A stretch of DNA of 7,344 nt, taken from contig JACQUH010000292.1 in the NCBI GenBank assembly GCA_016210375.1, positions 1-7,344 on the forward strand, written 5' to 3'. The notes beneath the pieces were generated by a model. The model made no database searches. It saw only the letters and a program-made list of their open reading frames with translations, and was not told the DNA's origin. This stretch comes from Chloroflexota bacterium. GTDB taxonomy: Bacteria > Chloroflexota > Dehalococcoidia > Lucifugimonadales > JACPCL1. Position numbers and translations under genes: made by a program. Position 1 is the first letter of the stretch; every line of letters starts with the position of its first letter. This document shows positions 1-6,630 of the stretch, piece by piece.

Positions 1-105
1 AGCTTGCCCTGAGCGCAGAGAAGGGACAGGCTCTTCCCGCACGGGAAGGGGGAGAAGATAGGTTGGAATCGGTGTGTTGCGGCACGGCCGCATCACACCG
101 ATTCC
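1..105. repeat. Three-hairpin intergenic element, copy A
   Basis: Three consecutive inverted repeats lie in non-coding DNA. Hairpin 1 (1-32) pairs AGCTTG-CCCT with AGGG-A-CAGGCT: about 10 bp with one G-U pair and one bulge. Hairpin 2 (33-48) is CTTCCC, loop GCAC, GGGAAG, followed by a G-rich run. Hairpin 3 (65-105) is the strongest: a perfect 12-bp outer stem (65-76 with 94-105), one T-T mismatch, then TGCGGC, loop ACG, GCCGCA. No T-run follows, so an intrinsic terminator is unlikely. A second cluster with the same order of hairpins and the same TGCGGC-N3-GCCGCA core lies at 3677-3783. The pattern resembles REP/BIME-type dispersed repeats; that class is an inference. The element may begin upstream of the window. 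Confidence 0.6.
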
Positions 106-143
106 TCAATTCATGCAAGAAGCGATGGGACTGCTATGAGATA

Positions 144-179
144 AAAGCAGGGGGGCTGCCGAACAGTCCGCCCTGCTTT
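144..179 (-). terminator. Candidate intrinsic terminator downstream of the MATE genes
   Basis: AAAGCAGGG (144-152) pairs perfectly with CCCTGCTTT (171-179). After one G-G mismatch the stem continues with GG/CC and CTG/CAG around a CCGAA loop, with one bulged T. Read on the minus strand, the hairpin is followed by a short T-run (GCTTTTAT), which suits termination of the MATE gene that stops at 291, about 110 bases upstream on that strand. It could also serve a plus-strand gene outside the window. The rest of 106-290 holds no credible gene; the only other structure seen is a weak TACCCC/GGGGTA hairpin at 209-228. Confidence 0.5.
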
Positions 180-290
180 CATGGGAGCGTGAGGAGGCTG
201 CGGGTCGCTACCCCCATCACTAGGGGTATGATGTGGTGAGGCTCGCAACCCAAGGCCTAGAGCTACCCCGGGGCCAGGCGAAGGCGCCCC

Positions 291-1790
291 TCAGATGACG
301 CGCTTTTTCAGCCATCCATCGCCCAGGAAGTACGGCACGAAGGCCAGGGCCCGGATGAGCATGGCGATGGTGATGGCCCAGGCAACGCCGAACTGGCCCC
401 AGTGGGCGAGGGTGGGGAACGTTACGGTGAGGCCAAAGAGGCCAACCGGGACAGGAGTTCCCATGAGCATGAGGGCCAAAGGCACCTCAATGAACCAGAA
501 GCTCACGAGGCTCACCAGCATAGGGATGAGGGTGGCGCCTGCTGTGTTGAAAGACTGGGCGAAGACCTGGCCGGTGCCCAGGCAGAAGACGCTCAGCGCA
601 AGGATACGCAGCCAGTCCGTACCAAGGGGGATCAGCTCGGGGTCACGGGTGAAGGCCCTGACCACCAGAGGGGCGAAGGTGAGGAGAATCAAGGTGAGCG
701 TACCCGCCAGGGCTACGACGTAGCCTAAGGCCCACAGCACCGTCTTGCGGGCGCGGTCCGGGCTGCCGGCGCCCAGGTTCTGACCGACGAGCACCCCTGC
801 GGCCTGGCCCAATCCGCCGCCGCCAAGCTGGGCCAGGTTCTCTGCCCGCCGGGTCAGGGAGAAGGCTGCCACGGCCAGGGTCCCAAAGTTTGCCACCAAC
901 GCTACCAGCACAAGCTGCGCCGTGGAACGCTCCATGCCCGTCACGGAGGCAGGGAGGCCGATCTTGACGGTGCGCCACAGGACAGGGGGATCTGGCCGAT
1001 AGCCTCGGAGGGTCAGTTGCAGACGCCCAGTGCCGCGGAAAAGCACTGCGAAGTTCCACGTGGACCCTGCAAACTGGGCAAGGACATCGGCCAGGGCCGC
1101 CCCCGCGATGCCCATTTCCGGGAAGAAAAACCAGCCGAAGATGAGGAAGGGTGAAAGGATGATGTGGGTGAGCCGGGTGAGCGTGGTGGCCTTCATAGGT
1201 GTGATGGCATCGCCGGCGGCCTGAAGGGCCGCCCCACCCATCTGCCGGAAGGCAACGCCTACGACACTGAGGAACTGGAGCCGCATATAGAAGGATGCGG
1301 TGTCAATGACGCTTTGGTCCAGACCCAGGAGCCGCATAAGGGGTACCGTGAAGATAAGGCCTGATAGGCCGACAATAAGGGAGAAGCCGCCGCTGAGCGT
1401 GAAACCTTGCAGGGCAAGATTGTTGGCCAGGTGGATATCCCTGGCTCCAATGGCCCGGGCCACCTGGGCCCGCATGGCAGTATCTATCCCCATGCGGCCG
1501 GTCATGGTGAGCTGGCGGTAGGTCTGTGCAATGCCCACCCCGGCGATGGCGCTGACGCTGATCATGCCTGCCCAGACCAGGTCAACGATCTGGTCCACCA
1601 CGTTCAGGACACTTTCCACCATCTGGGGCCAGGCCAGCCACCACAGGTTCCTGGGGATGCTGCCCCGGGTGAGGTCGCGGGTAGGCAAGCGCTGCCCCTG
1701 TGTGGGAGGAGCGGAGAGTTCGTTCGACTCCTCGTCCAGGGACACAGGGGCCTGGATGAGGAGAGGCGTTGGTTGCTGGGAGGGTTGCAT
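291..1790 (-). CDS. MATE family efflux transporter, downstream paralog
   Basis: Predicted 499-residue multi-spanning inner-membrane exporter of the MATE (MatE/NorM-like) family, which expels drugs or metabolites by Na+ or H+ antiport. The substrate cannot be read from the sequence. After a polar, Pro-rich tail of about 37 residues come two homologous halves with many hydrophobic segments, consistent with about 12 helices. Family-like stretches include GRMGIDTAMRAQVARAIGA (98-116), FRQMGGAALQAAGD (181-194), GLPASVTGMERS (278-289) and GVLVGQNLGAGSPDRARKT (332-350). The protein ends in a basic KKRVI. I chose the ATG at 1790: AGGT lies 5 bases upstream, and the tail length then resembles that of the paralog. 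An in-frame GTG at 1838 would add 16 residues but has a poorer ribosome site. From RDLT onward it aligns with the gene at 1984-3504 over 462 residues, equal in length in both, at roughly 60% identity by eye. Family call firm, substrate unknown. Confidence 0.93.
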   Translation of the reverse strand: MQPSQQPTPLLIQAPVSLDEESNELSAPPTQGQRLPTRDLTRGSIPRNLWWLAWPQMVESVLNVVDQIVDLVWAGMISVSAIAGVGIAQTYRQLTMTGRMGIDTAMRAQVARAIGARDIHLANNLALQGFTLSGGFSLIVGLSGLIFTVPLMRLLGLDQSVIDTASFYMRLQFLSVVGVAFRQMGGAALQAAGDAITPMKATTLTRLTHIILSPFLIFGWFFFPEMGIAGAALADVLAQFAGSTWNFAVLFRGTGRLQLTLRGYRPDPPVLWRTVKIGLPASVTGMERSTAQLVLVALVANFGTLAVAAFSLTRRAENLAQLGGGGLGQAAGVLVGQNLGAGSPDRARKTVLWALGYVVALAGTLTLILLTFAPLVVRAFTRDPELIPLGTDWLRILALSVFCLGTGQVFAQSFNTAGATLIPMLVSLVSFWFIEVPLALMLMGTPVPVGLFGLTVTFPTLAHWGQFGVAWAITIAMLIRALAFVPYFLGDGWLKKRVI

Positions 1791-1872
1791 GGGTGACCTA
1801 TCGTTACTAGTCACACGAGGGGCCTTCCATGAGCACACCGAGCCTGGGCTGGTCTAAGGGGTTCACCAAGGG

Positions 1873-1901
1873 AACATACACCGAGACGGGGCAAAGGTCA
1901 A
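1873..1901 (-). promoter_or_regulatory. Candidate sigma70-type promoter of the downstream MATE gene
   Basis: On the minus strand, TTGACC (1901-1896, 5/6 to the -35 consensus) is separated by exactly 17 bases from TATGTT (1878-1873, 4/6 to the -10). Transcription would begin near 1866, giving a leader of about 75 bases before the ATG at 1790. The upstream MATE gene has the same TTGACC, the same 17-base spacing and the same GGTG at the spacer end. This suggests the promoter was duplicated along with the gene. Its presence in the 193-base gap argues that this gene can be expressed apart from its neighbour. Confidence 0.5.
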
Positions 1902-1983
1902 CAGACTAGGGGTGTTTCGTGGCGTTCCTGATCTCCGCGCTGTGGCAGGTGGTCTCGTCCTGCCGGAAAAGCAGGTGCTTCCC

Positions 1984-3504
1984 TCAGATAACCCGCTTCT
2001 TCATCCAGGGGCCCCAGAAGAAGTAGGGTACGTACAGCGCGATGCGCACCAGCCCAGACATGGACATGGCCCAGGCTATTCCAAACTGGCCGAGATGTGC
2101 AACAATGGGCACTACCACGCTCAGTCCAAAGGCCCCTAAATGGAAGCTCTCGCCGGAGAGCATCATAGCCAGGGGTTGCTGAACTCCCCATATGCACATG
2201 AGCGTTATCAGCATCGGGGCCAGGGTGTCTCCCGCAGTGTTAAAGGACTGCATAAAGACTTGCCCCAGTCCCAGAAAGAGGTAGCTGATGACGAGGATGC
2301 GGAGCCAGGAGGCAGCCAGCGGCACCAGGTCAGGGTTTCGCGTGAAGACCCTCATCAAAGGATTCGCGAAAACGAACATCAGGGCAGCAGTTATGGCCGC
2401 CAGCATGGACACATACCCCACCGCCCAATAGACCGTTTTGCGCGCTCGGTCTGGGCTGCCTGCGCCAAGGTTCTGCCCCACCAGCACACCAGTAGCCCCA
2501 CCCATCCCCTGGGCGCCCAGGTGCGCCAGGTTTTCTGCCCGGCGGGTCAGGGAGAAGGCGGCAACGGCCAGTGTGCCGAAGGTAGCCACAATGCCAAGCA
2601 CCACGAGCTGGGCTATGGAACGCTCCATGCCAGTAACCGAGGCAGGCAGTCCGATTTTCGTGGTCCTCAAGAGAACGGGGGGGTCAAGGCGGTACTCCCG
2701 CACGCTCAAATGGAGATGGGACTGGCCGGTGAAAAGAGCGCGGAAGTTCCACACTGCCCCCAAGACCTGGGCCAACACGTCAGCTAGCGCCGCTCCAGGA
2801 ATGCCCATTTCCGGCAGGCCCAGCCAGCCAAAGATAAGGAAGGGCGACAGGAGGATGTGGGTTGCCCTGGTGAGGGTGGTGGCCTTCAAGGGGATGATGG
2901 CATTCCCTGCGGCCTGCAGGGCTGCCCCGCCCATCTGCCGGAAGGAGAAGGCCGCAGCGGCGACGAACTGCAAACGCAGGTAGTTCGCCCCTGCGTCAAT
3001 CACATCCTGGCCCAGGCCCAGCATACGGAGCAGTGGCACCGTTAGCAGCACGCCAACGATAGCAAGGGCAAGGGAGAAGCTGGCGCTTAGGGTGAATCCT
3101 TGAAGGGCCAGATGATTAGCCAGGCGGAAGTTCTTTGCGCCGATGGCCCTGGCAACCTGGGCGCGCATGGCAGTATCCAGACCCATCCGGCCGCTCATGA
3201 CGAGCTGTTTGAAGGTCTGGGCGGTGCCTACCCCTGCGATAGTGCTGGTACCGATGAGTCCCGCCCAGAAGATGTCCAGAAGCTGGTCGGTGACGTTGAA
3301 GACGCCTTCCACCACCTGGGGCCATGCCAGCCACCACAGGTTCCTGGGGATGCTTCCCTGGGTCAGGTCCCGGCCCTTTAGGTCCCTGGCTCTTCTTGAG
3401 GGGCCGTCGTGTGGGAGGGCAGGGGCTTCCGTGGCTGTGGCAGGCGCGGCGGTGGCGGTTTGCCCCAGGGGAGAGGATGCGTTTTCCGATTCAGCAGGAG
3501 GCAA
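1984..3504 (-). CDS. MATE family efflux transporter, upstream paralog
   Basis: Predicted 506-residue MATE-family integral membrane exporter, a tandem paralog of the gene at 291-1790. A non-conserved Ala/Pro/Ser-rich tail of about 44 residues leads into the shared RDLTQGSIPRNLWWLAWPQ segment. The two MatE halves follow, with GRMGLDTAMRAQVARAIGA, GLPASVTGMERS (285-296) and GVLVGQNLGAGSPDRARKT (339-357), ending in MKKRVI. The start is inferred as TTG at 3504: an in-frame TAG lies one codon upstream (separated only by ACC), and no ATG or GTG occurs before the conserved core. The ribosome site is weak (AAAGG about 11 bases upstream). Membrane segments have diverged more than the loops, for example in the last two helices, which is compatible with different substrates; that is an inference. 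It is transcribed toward its paralog with a 193-base gap. Identity as a MATE protein is firm, the substrate unknown. Confidence 0.92.
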   Translation of the reverse strand: MPPAESENASSPLGQTATAAPATATEAPALPHDGPSRRARDLKGRDLTQGSIPRNLWWLAWPQVVEGVFNVTDQLLDIFWAGLIGTSTIAGVGTAQTFKQLVMSGRMGLDTAMRAQVARAIGAKNFRLANHLALQGFTLSASFSLALAIVGVLLTVPLLRMLGLGQDVIDAGANYLRLQFVAAAAFSFRQMGGAALQAAGNAIIPLKATTLTRATHILLSPFLIFGWLGLPEMGIPGAALADVLAQVLGAVWNFRALFTGQSHLHLSVREYRLDPPVLLRTTKIGLPASVTGMERSIAQLVVLGIVATFGTLAVAAFSLTRRAENLAHLGAQGMGGATGVLVGQNLGAGSPDRARKTVYWAVGYVSMLAAITAALMFVFANPLMRVFTRNPDLVPLAASWLRILVISYLFLGLGQVFMQSFNTAGDTLAPMLITLMCIWGVQQPLAMMLSGESFHLGAFGLSVVVPIVAHLGQFGIAWAMSMSGLVRIALYVPYFFWGPWMKKRVI

Positions 3505-3568
3505 GGTCTAGGGCGCCTTTTCAAGCTAGATAGCAACTGCTAATGGCATTCCATCAAAACTGTTGGTG

Positions 3569-3597
3569 ACGATACACCTTTTTGATGCCCTGGTCAA
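3569..3597 (-). promoter_or_regulatory. Candidate sigma70-type promoter of the upstream MATE gene
   Basis: On the minus strand, TTGACC (3597-3592, 5/6 to the -35 consensus) lies 17 bases from TATCGT (3574-3569, 4/6 to the -10). The predicted start is near 3562, leaving a leader of about 58 bases to the TTG start codon at 3504. The -35 hexamer, the spacing and the GGTG at the end of the spacer match the promoter candidate of the paralog at 1873-1901. Confidence 0.5.
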
Positions 3598-3676
3598 CGC
3601 GCTGGATTCGGCAGGTGCTGCTAGCTTTAGGAGTAACTGTTAGCCTGACCTGGCACTGGAGACCATCAATCAACCG

Positions 3677-3783
3677 GCTTGCCGCGGGCAAGCTCCGTCT
3701 AAGTTCCCCTCTCCCTTTGGGAGAAGGGGAATAGTAATCGTGAGTATCTGGGTGCGGCGGAGCCGCACCCAGATACTCACGAT
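3677..3783. repeat. Three-hairpin intergenic element, copy B, with a perfect 22-bp palindrome
   Basis: Hairpin 1 (3677-3693) is GCTTGCC, loop GCG, GGCAAGC. Hairpin 2 (about 3706-3729) pairs CCCCTCTCCC with GGGAGAAGGGG around TTT, with one bulged A. Hairpin 3 pairs 3737-3758 with 3762-3783: 22 perfect base pairs around a GGA loop, with TGCGGC/GCCGCA at the tip. It shares hairpin order, overall size (about 105 bases) and tip core with the cluster at 1-105, while the lower stem of hairpin 3 is quite different. No T-run follows. It sits in the 431-base divergent gap (3505-3935), upstream of both promoter candidates there. It resembles a REP/BIME-like or small non-autonomous mobile repeat; no flanking target duplication was seen. 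Confidence 0.65.
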
Positions 3784-3799
3784 AGGAACATCGGCAGTC

Positions 3800-3828
3800 T
3801 TGTCTTTTCCCTGCCTGTTGGCTATAGT
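3800..3828 (+). promoter_or_regulatory. Candidate promoter of the CoA-transferase gene
   Basis: TTGTCT (3800-3805, 4/6 to the -35 consensus) is followed after exactly 17 bases by TATAGT (3823-3828, 5/6 to the -10). Transcription would begin near 3835, giving a leader of about 100 bases. The leader contains a purine-rich stretch (about 3868-3900) before the ribosome site. It starts 17 bases after the 22-bp palindrome, so that structure lies outside the transcript. Confidence 0.55.
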
Positions 3829-3920
3829 ACCACCCGAATACTCTGGCGGTGCCAATCGCTGCTCCACAGGGGAGGGGAAGGCGGAAAGGGGCAGGGGATG
3901 GTGAGCTACGCCGATAGTCT

Positions 3921-3925
3921 GGAGG
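3921..3925 (+). promoter_or_regulatory. Shine-Dalgarno site that decides the CoA-transferase start
   Basis: GGAGG ends 10 bases before the ATG at 3936. An in-frame TTG at 3927 is only one base from this site, too close to be used, so the ATG is the better start. Confidence 0.65.
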
Positions 3926-3935
3926 TTTGTCGGAC

Positions 3936-5132
3936 ATGACGCCAGCAGCGCTGGATGATCTCCGGGTCTTGGACATCAGCCACGGGATAGCCGGCCCCTT
4001 CTGCGCCAAGATTCTGGCCGACTTTGGGGCCGACGTTATCAAGGTGGAACCGCCAGGAGGCGAGGCGGGCAGGACCATGGGGCCTTTCTTCCATGATGAC
4101 CCCCACAGGGAGAACAGCCTCTTCTTCCTGCTGCTGAACCTGAACAAGCGAGGCGTTACTCTGAACCTGGAGACCAGGGCGGGGCAGAGGGTCTTCAAGG
4201 AGCTGGCGAGGGAGGCCGACGTTGTGGTGGAGAGCTTCAGGCCGGGCTATCTGCAATCTCTTGGGCTGGACTATGAGAGCCTGGAGAAGATTAACCCCAA
4301 GATCGTGATGACGTCCATAACCCCCTTCGGGCAGTATGGGCCGTACAGTGGCTTCAAGGGGGAGGAGATCGTGGCTTACGCCACCAGCGGCATCATGAGC
4401 ATCAGCGGCACGACGGACCGCCAGCCTCTGAAGCACGGCGGCTTCCAAGCGCAGTATGAGGCGGGGATGAACGGGGCGCTCTCCACAGGCTTCACGCTGC
4501 TGCTGCGAGACTTTAACGACGCGGGGCAGCACGTGGACGTATCCGTCCAGGAGGTGGTGAACTCCTCCCTGGTGACCAACCAGCCTTTCTATAGCTGGAT
4601 AGGGGCAGTACAGGGGCGGCGCCGTCCAGGAGGCACCATGTTCGGCGACATCATGCCCTGCCAGGACGGCTACTTCATCGCCCAGACGGGCGGAGGCGCC
4701 GTCTGGGACGATATTGCGGACTTCTTTGGCGTGGAGGCCATGAAAGACGAGCGGTTCTCCAATAACGATCAGCGGATCGTCAACGGCGTGGAGTTTGACC
4801 GCATGGTCTTGGAGGCAGTCAAGGGTCGCACGATGCACGAGCTGTTCAAGACGGCGTCGGAGGAGTACCGGATGCTGTTTGGCATTGTCCAGACGCCCAA
4901 GGACCTGGCCGACTGCCCGCAGCTTGCCACCAGAGACTTCTACCAGGAAGTGGACCATCCGGTCATCGGGAGGATCAAGGTCCCTTTCCGGCTCTTCAAC
5001 ATGGGCGAGACGCCCCCCAAGTACCGGATGCCTGCGCCTCTGTTGGGCCAGCACAACGCAGAGGTGTACACTAAGGTGCTCGGCTACACCAGAGAGGACC
5101 TGGTGAAGCTGAGGGAGATGAACGTGATTTAG
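3936..5132 (+). CDS. Class III (CaiB/BaiF family) CoA-transferase
   Basis: Predicted 398-residue cytosolic enzyme of the family that moves CoA between acyl-CoA and a carboxylic acid (formyl-CoA transferase, CaiB and relatives). Length is normal. Family hallmarks are LRVLDISHGIAGPFCAKILA then DFGADVIKVEPPGGE near the N-terminus (9-43), LNKRGVTLNLE (69-79), ADVVVESFRPG (94-104), NPKIVMTSITPFGQYGPY (120-137), GQHVDVSVQE (197-206) and a Gly-rich TGGG at about 251. The catalytic Asp of formyl-CoA transferase and CaiB, which normally lies four residues before a conserved Gly in the D-x-x-x-G segment, appears as Gln173 here (QYEAG). Such variants seem to form a subfamily, so the transferase mechanism is uncertain. 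The substrate is unknown and the neighbours do not help: a divergent exporter and a convergent E2. It appears to be transcribed alone. Family call firm, reaction tentative. Confidence 0.92.
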   Translation: MTPAALDDLRVLDISHGIAGPFCAKILADFGADVIKVEPPGGEAGRTMGPFFHDDPHRENSLFFLLLNLNKRGVTLNLETRAGQRVFKELAREADVVVESFRPGYLQSLGLDYESLEKINPKIVMTSITPFGQYGPYSGFKGEEIVAYATSGIMSISGTTDRQPLKHGGFQAQYEAGMNGALSTGFTLLLRDFNDAGQHVDVSVQEVVNSSLVTNQPFYSWIGAVQGRRRPGGTMFGDIMPCQDGYFIAQTGGGAVWDDIADFFGVEAMKDERFSNNDQRIVNGVEFDRMVLEAVKGRTMHELFKTASEEYRMLFGIVQTPKDLADCPQLATRDFYQEVDHPVIGRIKVPFRLFNMGETPPKYRMPAPLLGQHNAEVYTKVLGYTREDLVKLREMNVI

Positions 5133-5134
5133 GC

Positions 5135-5251
5135 GCTCCACGCTGGAGCCAAGTCCAGGCCGCCCAGTCCTCCAGGGCGGAGGGATGGGGCGCTCCCGAC
5201 GGGGAAACCTCATTTTGATTCAGATTTTCTGACCTGGCCTTCGTGGCCCAG
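5135..5251. terminator. Hairpins in the convergent gap, possible weak terminators
   Basis: The 121 bases between the convergent stop codons hold GCTCCA-CGC-TGGAGC (5135-5149), CCGCCC-N9-GGGCGG (5160-5180) and CTGGCC-TTCGT-GGCCCAG with one bulge (5234-5251). The first lies just after the CoA-transferase stop and the last just after the E2 stop. None is followed directly by a T-run, although T-rich DNA occurs at 5213-5229 for the plus strand. Termination is plausible but not shown by a classical signature. Confidence 0.28.
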
Positions 5252-5253
5252 CT

Positions 5254-6630
5254 CTAGTAAAGCAGGGTCTCCGGGCCAATGGCCTCCACGCGGCGCTTCA
5301 GAGCCAGCATAAAGGCTCCCGCCTCGGCGCCGTCCAGGATGCGGTGGTCAAAGGAGATGCACAGGTTCATCACGGAGCGCACCGCGATGGCGTCTCCTGG
5401 CACCACCATGGGGCGCTTCATGATGGCCTCGGTGGTGACGATGGCCGCCTGGGGCGGGTTCACCAGGGGCTGCGACAGGACTGATCCCAGCGCCCCAGTG
5501 TTGTTCACGGTGATGGTCCCGCCGTGCACGTCTGCCAGGGCCAGCGCACCCTCTCGCGCTCGCTGCGTCAGGTCACGACATGCCTTTGCCAGCCCGGCGA
5601 TGCTCAGATGGTCAGCGTCGTGGACAACGGGCACCACCAGCCCCTGAGGGGCTGCAACCGCGATGCCCACGTTGATGCGTTTCTTGAGGATAATCTTGTC
5701 CCCTCCCCAGGCGGAGTTCAGCATGGGGTGCTCCTTCAGGCACTCCACCAGGGCCTTGATCACGAAGGGCAGGTAGGTCAGCTCCACGCCCTCCCGCCGC
5801 AGGAACTCCCCCTTGGCGCCCTCTCGGCGCGCCACCAGGGGGGTTACGTCGGCCTCCACGTAGCTCCACGCCTGGGGGATCTGCGTGGCGCTGCGGACCA
5901 TGTTCTCGGCGATGATGCGGCGTAGAGGCGTCAGGGGCACGGCCTCCTCGTCCTGGCCGGGCTGGAAGGCCGCAGGCGCGGGGCCAGCCAGCCTTGCAGG
6001 GGCCGGCGCTGCGGGAGCTGGGGGGGCTCTCCGGGCTTCTGTGTACTGGAGCACGTCCTCTTTCGTAACACGCCCGTCCAGTCCCGTGCCACGCACCTTG
6101 GCCAGGTCCACGTGGCGCTCGTCGGCCAGCTTACGCACCACGGGAGAGTAACGCTGTAGAGAATGGGCCTTCTCAACGGATGACGCGGCAGCGATGGAAG
6201 CCCCCTGGAGGGCAGAGGCGAGTTCCGCCGGTATGGGCGGCTCCTCCCCGGAACCTGTCGGCCCCACAGGGCGCACATCCTTCAGCAGCACCCCCGTGCG
6301 GCCAATGGCAGGGACTGCGGGCGGTCGTTGAGCAACTGGGGACTCGGGCGTAGCCTCCTCCCTTGCCTGGCGCGACGGGGCCACCGGTTCCGCCGTCTCC
6401 ATCTCGGCGATAGCCCCGCCCATAGGCACCGTGTCGCCCTCCACCACCAGCAGCGCCGTAATCCTGCCGGCATAGGGGGAAGGCACCTCCATGGTCACCT
6501 TGTCGGTCACCACCTCCACCAGGGGCTCGTACTTCAGCACGGCGTCGCCCGGCTTCTTGAGCCACTTGCCGATGATGCCCTCGGTGACCGACTCTCCAAC
6601 CTGGGGCAACTGTATGACGGCCTGGGACAT
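5254..6630 (-). CDS. Dihydrolipoamide acyltransferase (E2) of a 2-oxoacid dehydrogenase complex
   Basis: Predicted 458-residue E2 core subunit, which takes an acyl group onto a swinging lipoyl arm and transfers it to CoA. Domains in order: one lipoyl domain (about 1-79) with the lipoylation site DKVTMEVPSP, Lys44; an Ala/Pro linker; an E3-binding domain (about 161-197, YSPVVRKLADE through GRVTKEDVLQY); a second Ala/Pro-rich linker (about 200-228); and the catalytic domain (about 230-458). The active-site DHRILDG is intact (His429, Asp433), and NNTGALGS (376-383) precedes the NPPQAAI segment. The overall look fits a branched-chain-type E2 slightly better than a pyruvate or 2-oxoglutarate E2, but substrate class is not certain. 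The ATG at 6630 is preferred: GGGGG lies 6 bases upstream and the protein then starts at the lipoyl domain. An ATG pair at 6675/6672 would add 15 residues without a ribosome site. E1 genes usually precede E2; here a divergent secreted-protein gene does, so E1 and E3 must lie elsewhere. Confidence 0.94.
   Translation of the reverse strand: MSQAVIQLPQVGESVTEGIIGKWLKKPGDAVLKYEPLVEVVTDKVTMEVPSPYAGRITALLVVEGDTVPMGGAIAEMETAEPVAPSRQAREEATPESPVAQRPPAVPAIGRTGVLLKDVRPVGPTGSGEEPPIPAELASALQGASIAAASSVEKAHSLQRYSPVVRKLADERHVDLAKVRGTGLDGRVTKEDVLQYTEARRAPPAPAAPAPARLAGPAPAAFQPGQDEEAVPLTPLRRIIAENMVRSATQIPQAWSYVEADVTPLVARREGAKGEFLRREGVELTYLPFVIKALVECLKEHPMLNSAWGGDKIILKKRINVGIAVAAPQGLVVPVVHDADHLSIAGLAKACRDLTQRAREGALALADVHGGTITVNNTGALGSVLSQPLVNPPQAAIVTTEAIMKRPMVVPGDAIAVRSVMNLCISFDHRILDGAEAGAFMLALKRRVEAIGPETLLY

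Noticed and set aside
1276..1304. GCCGCA and TGCGG close together, resembling the tip core of the hairpin elements
   Set aside because: It lies inside the MATE coding sequence, and the flanks do not form a long stem.
1791..1838. GTG start extending the downstream MATE gene by 16 residues
   Set aside because: Ribosome site is poorer than for the ATG at 1790, and the added residues have no counterpart in the paralog. Not excluded entirely.
3554..4198. A 214-codon minus-strand open frame running from the CoA-transferase gene across the hairpin element
   Set aside because: It reads through the palindrome and antisense to the 5' part of a real gene, with no ribosome site or domain. Treated as chance.
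3906..5213. A 435-codon open frame on the minus strand, longer than the CoA-transferase gene it overlaps
   Set aside because: It lies fully antisense to a gene with clear family motifs, and its translation is rich in Arg, His and Leu without recognisable domains. Open antisense frames are expected in GC-rich coding DNA.
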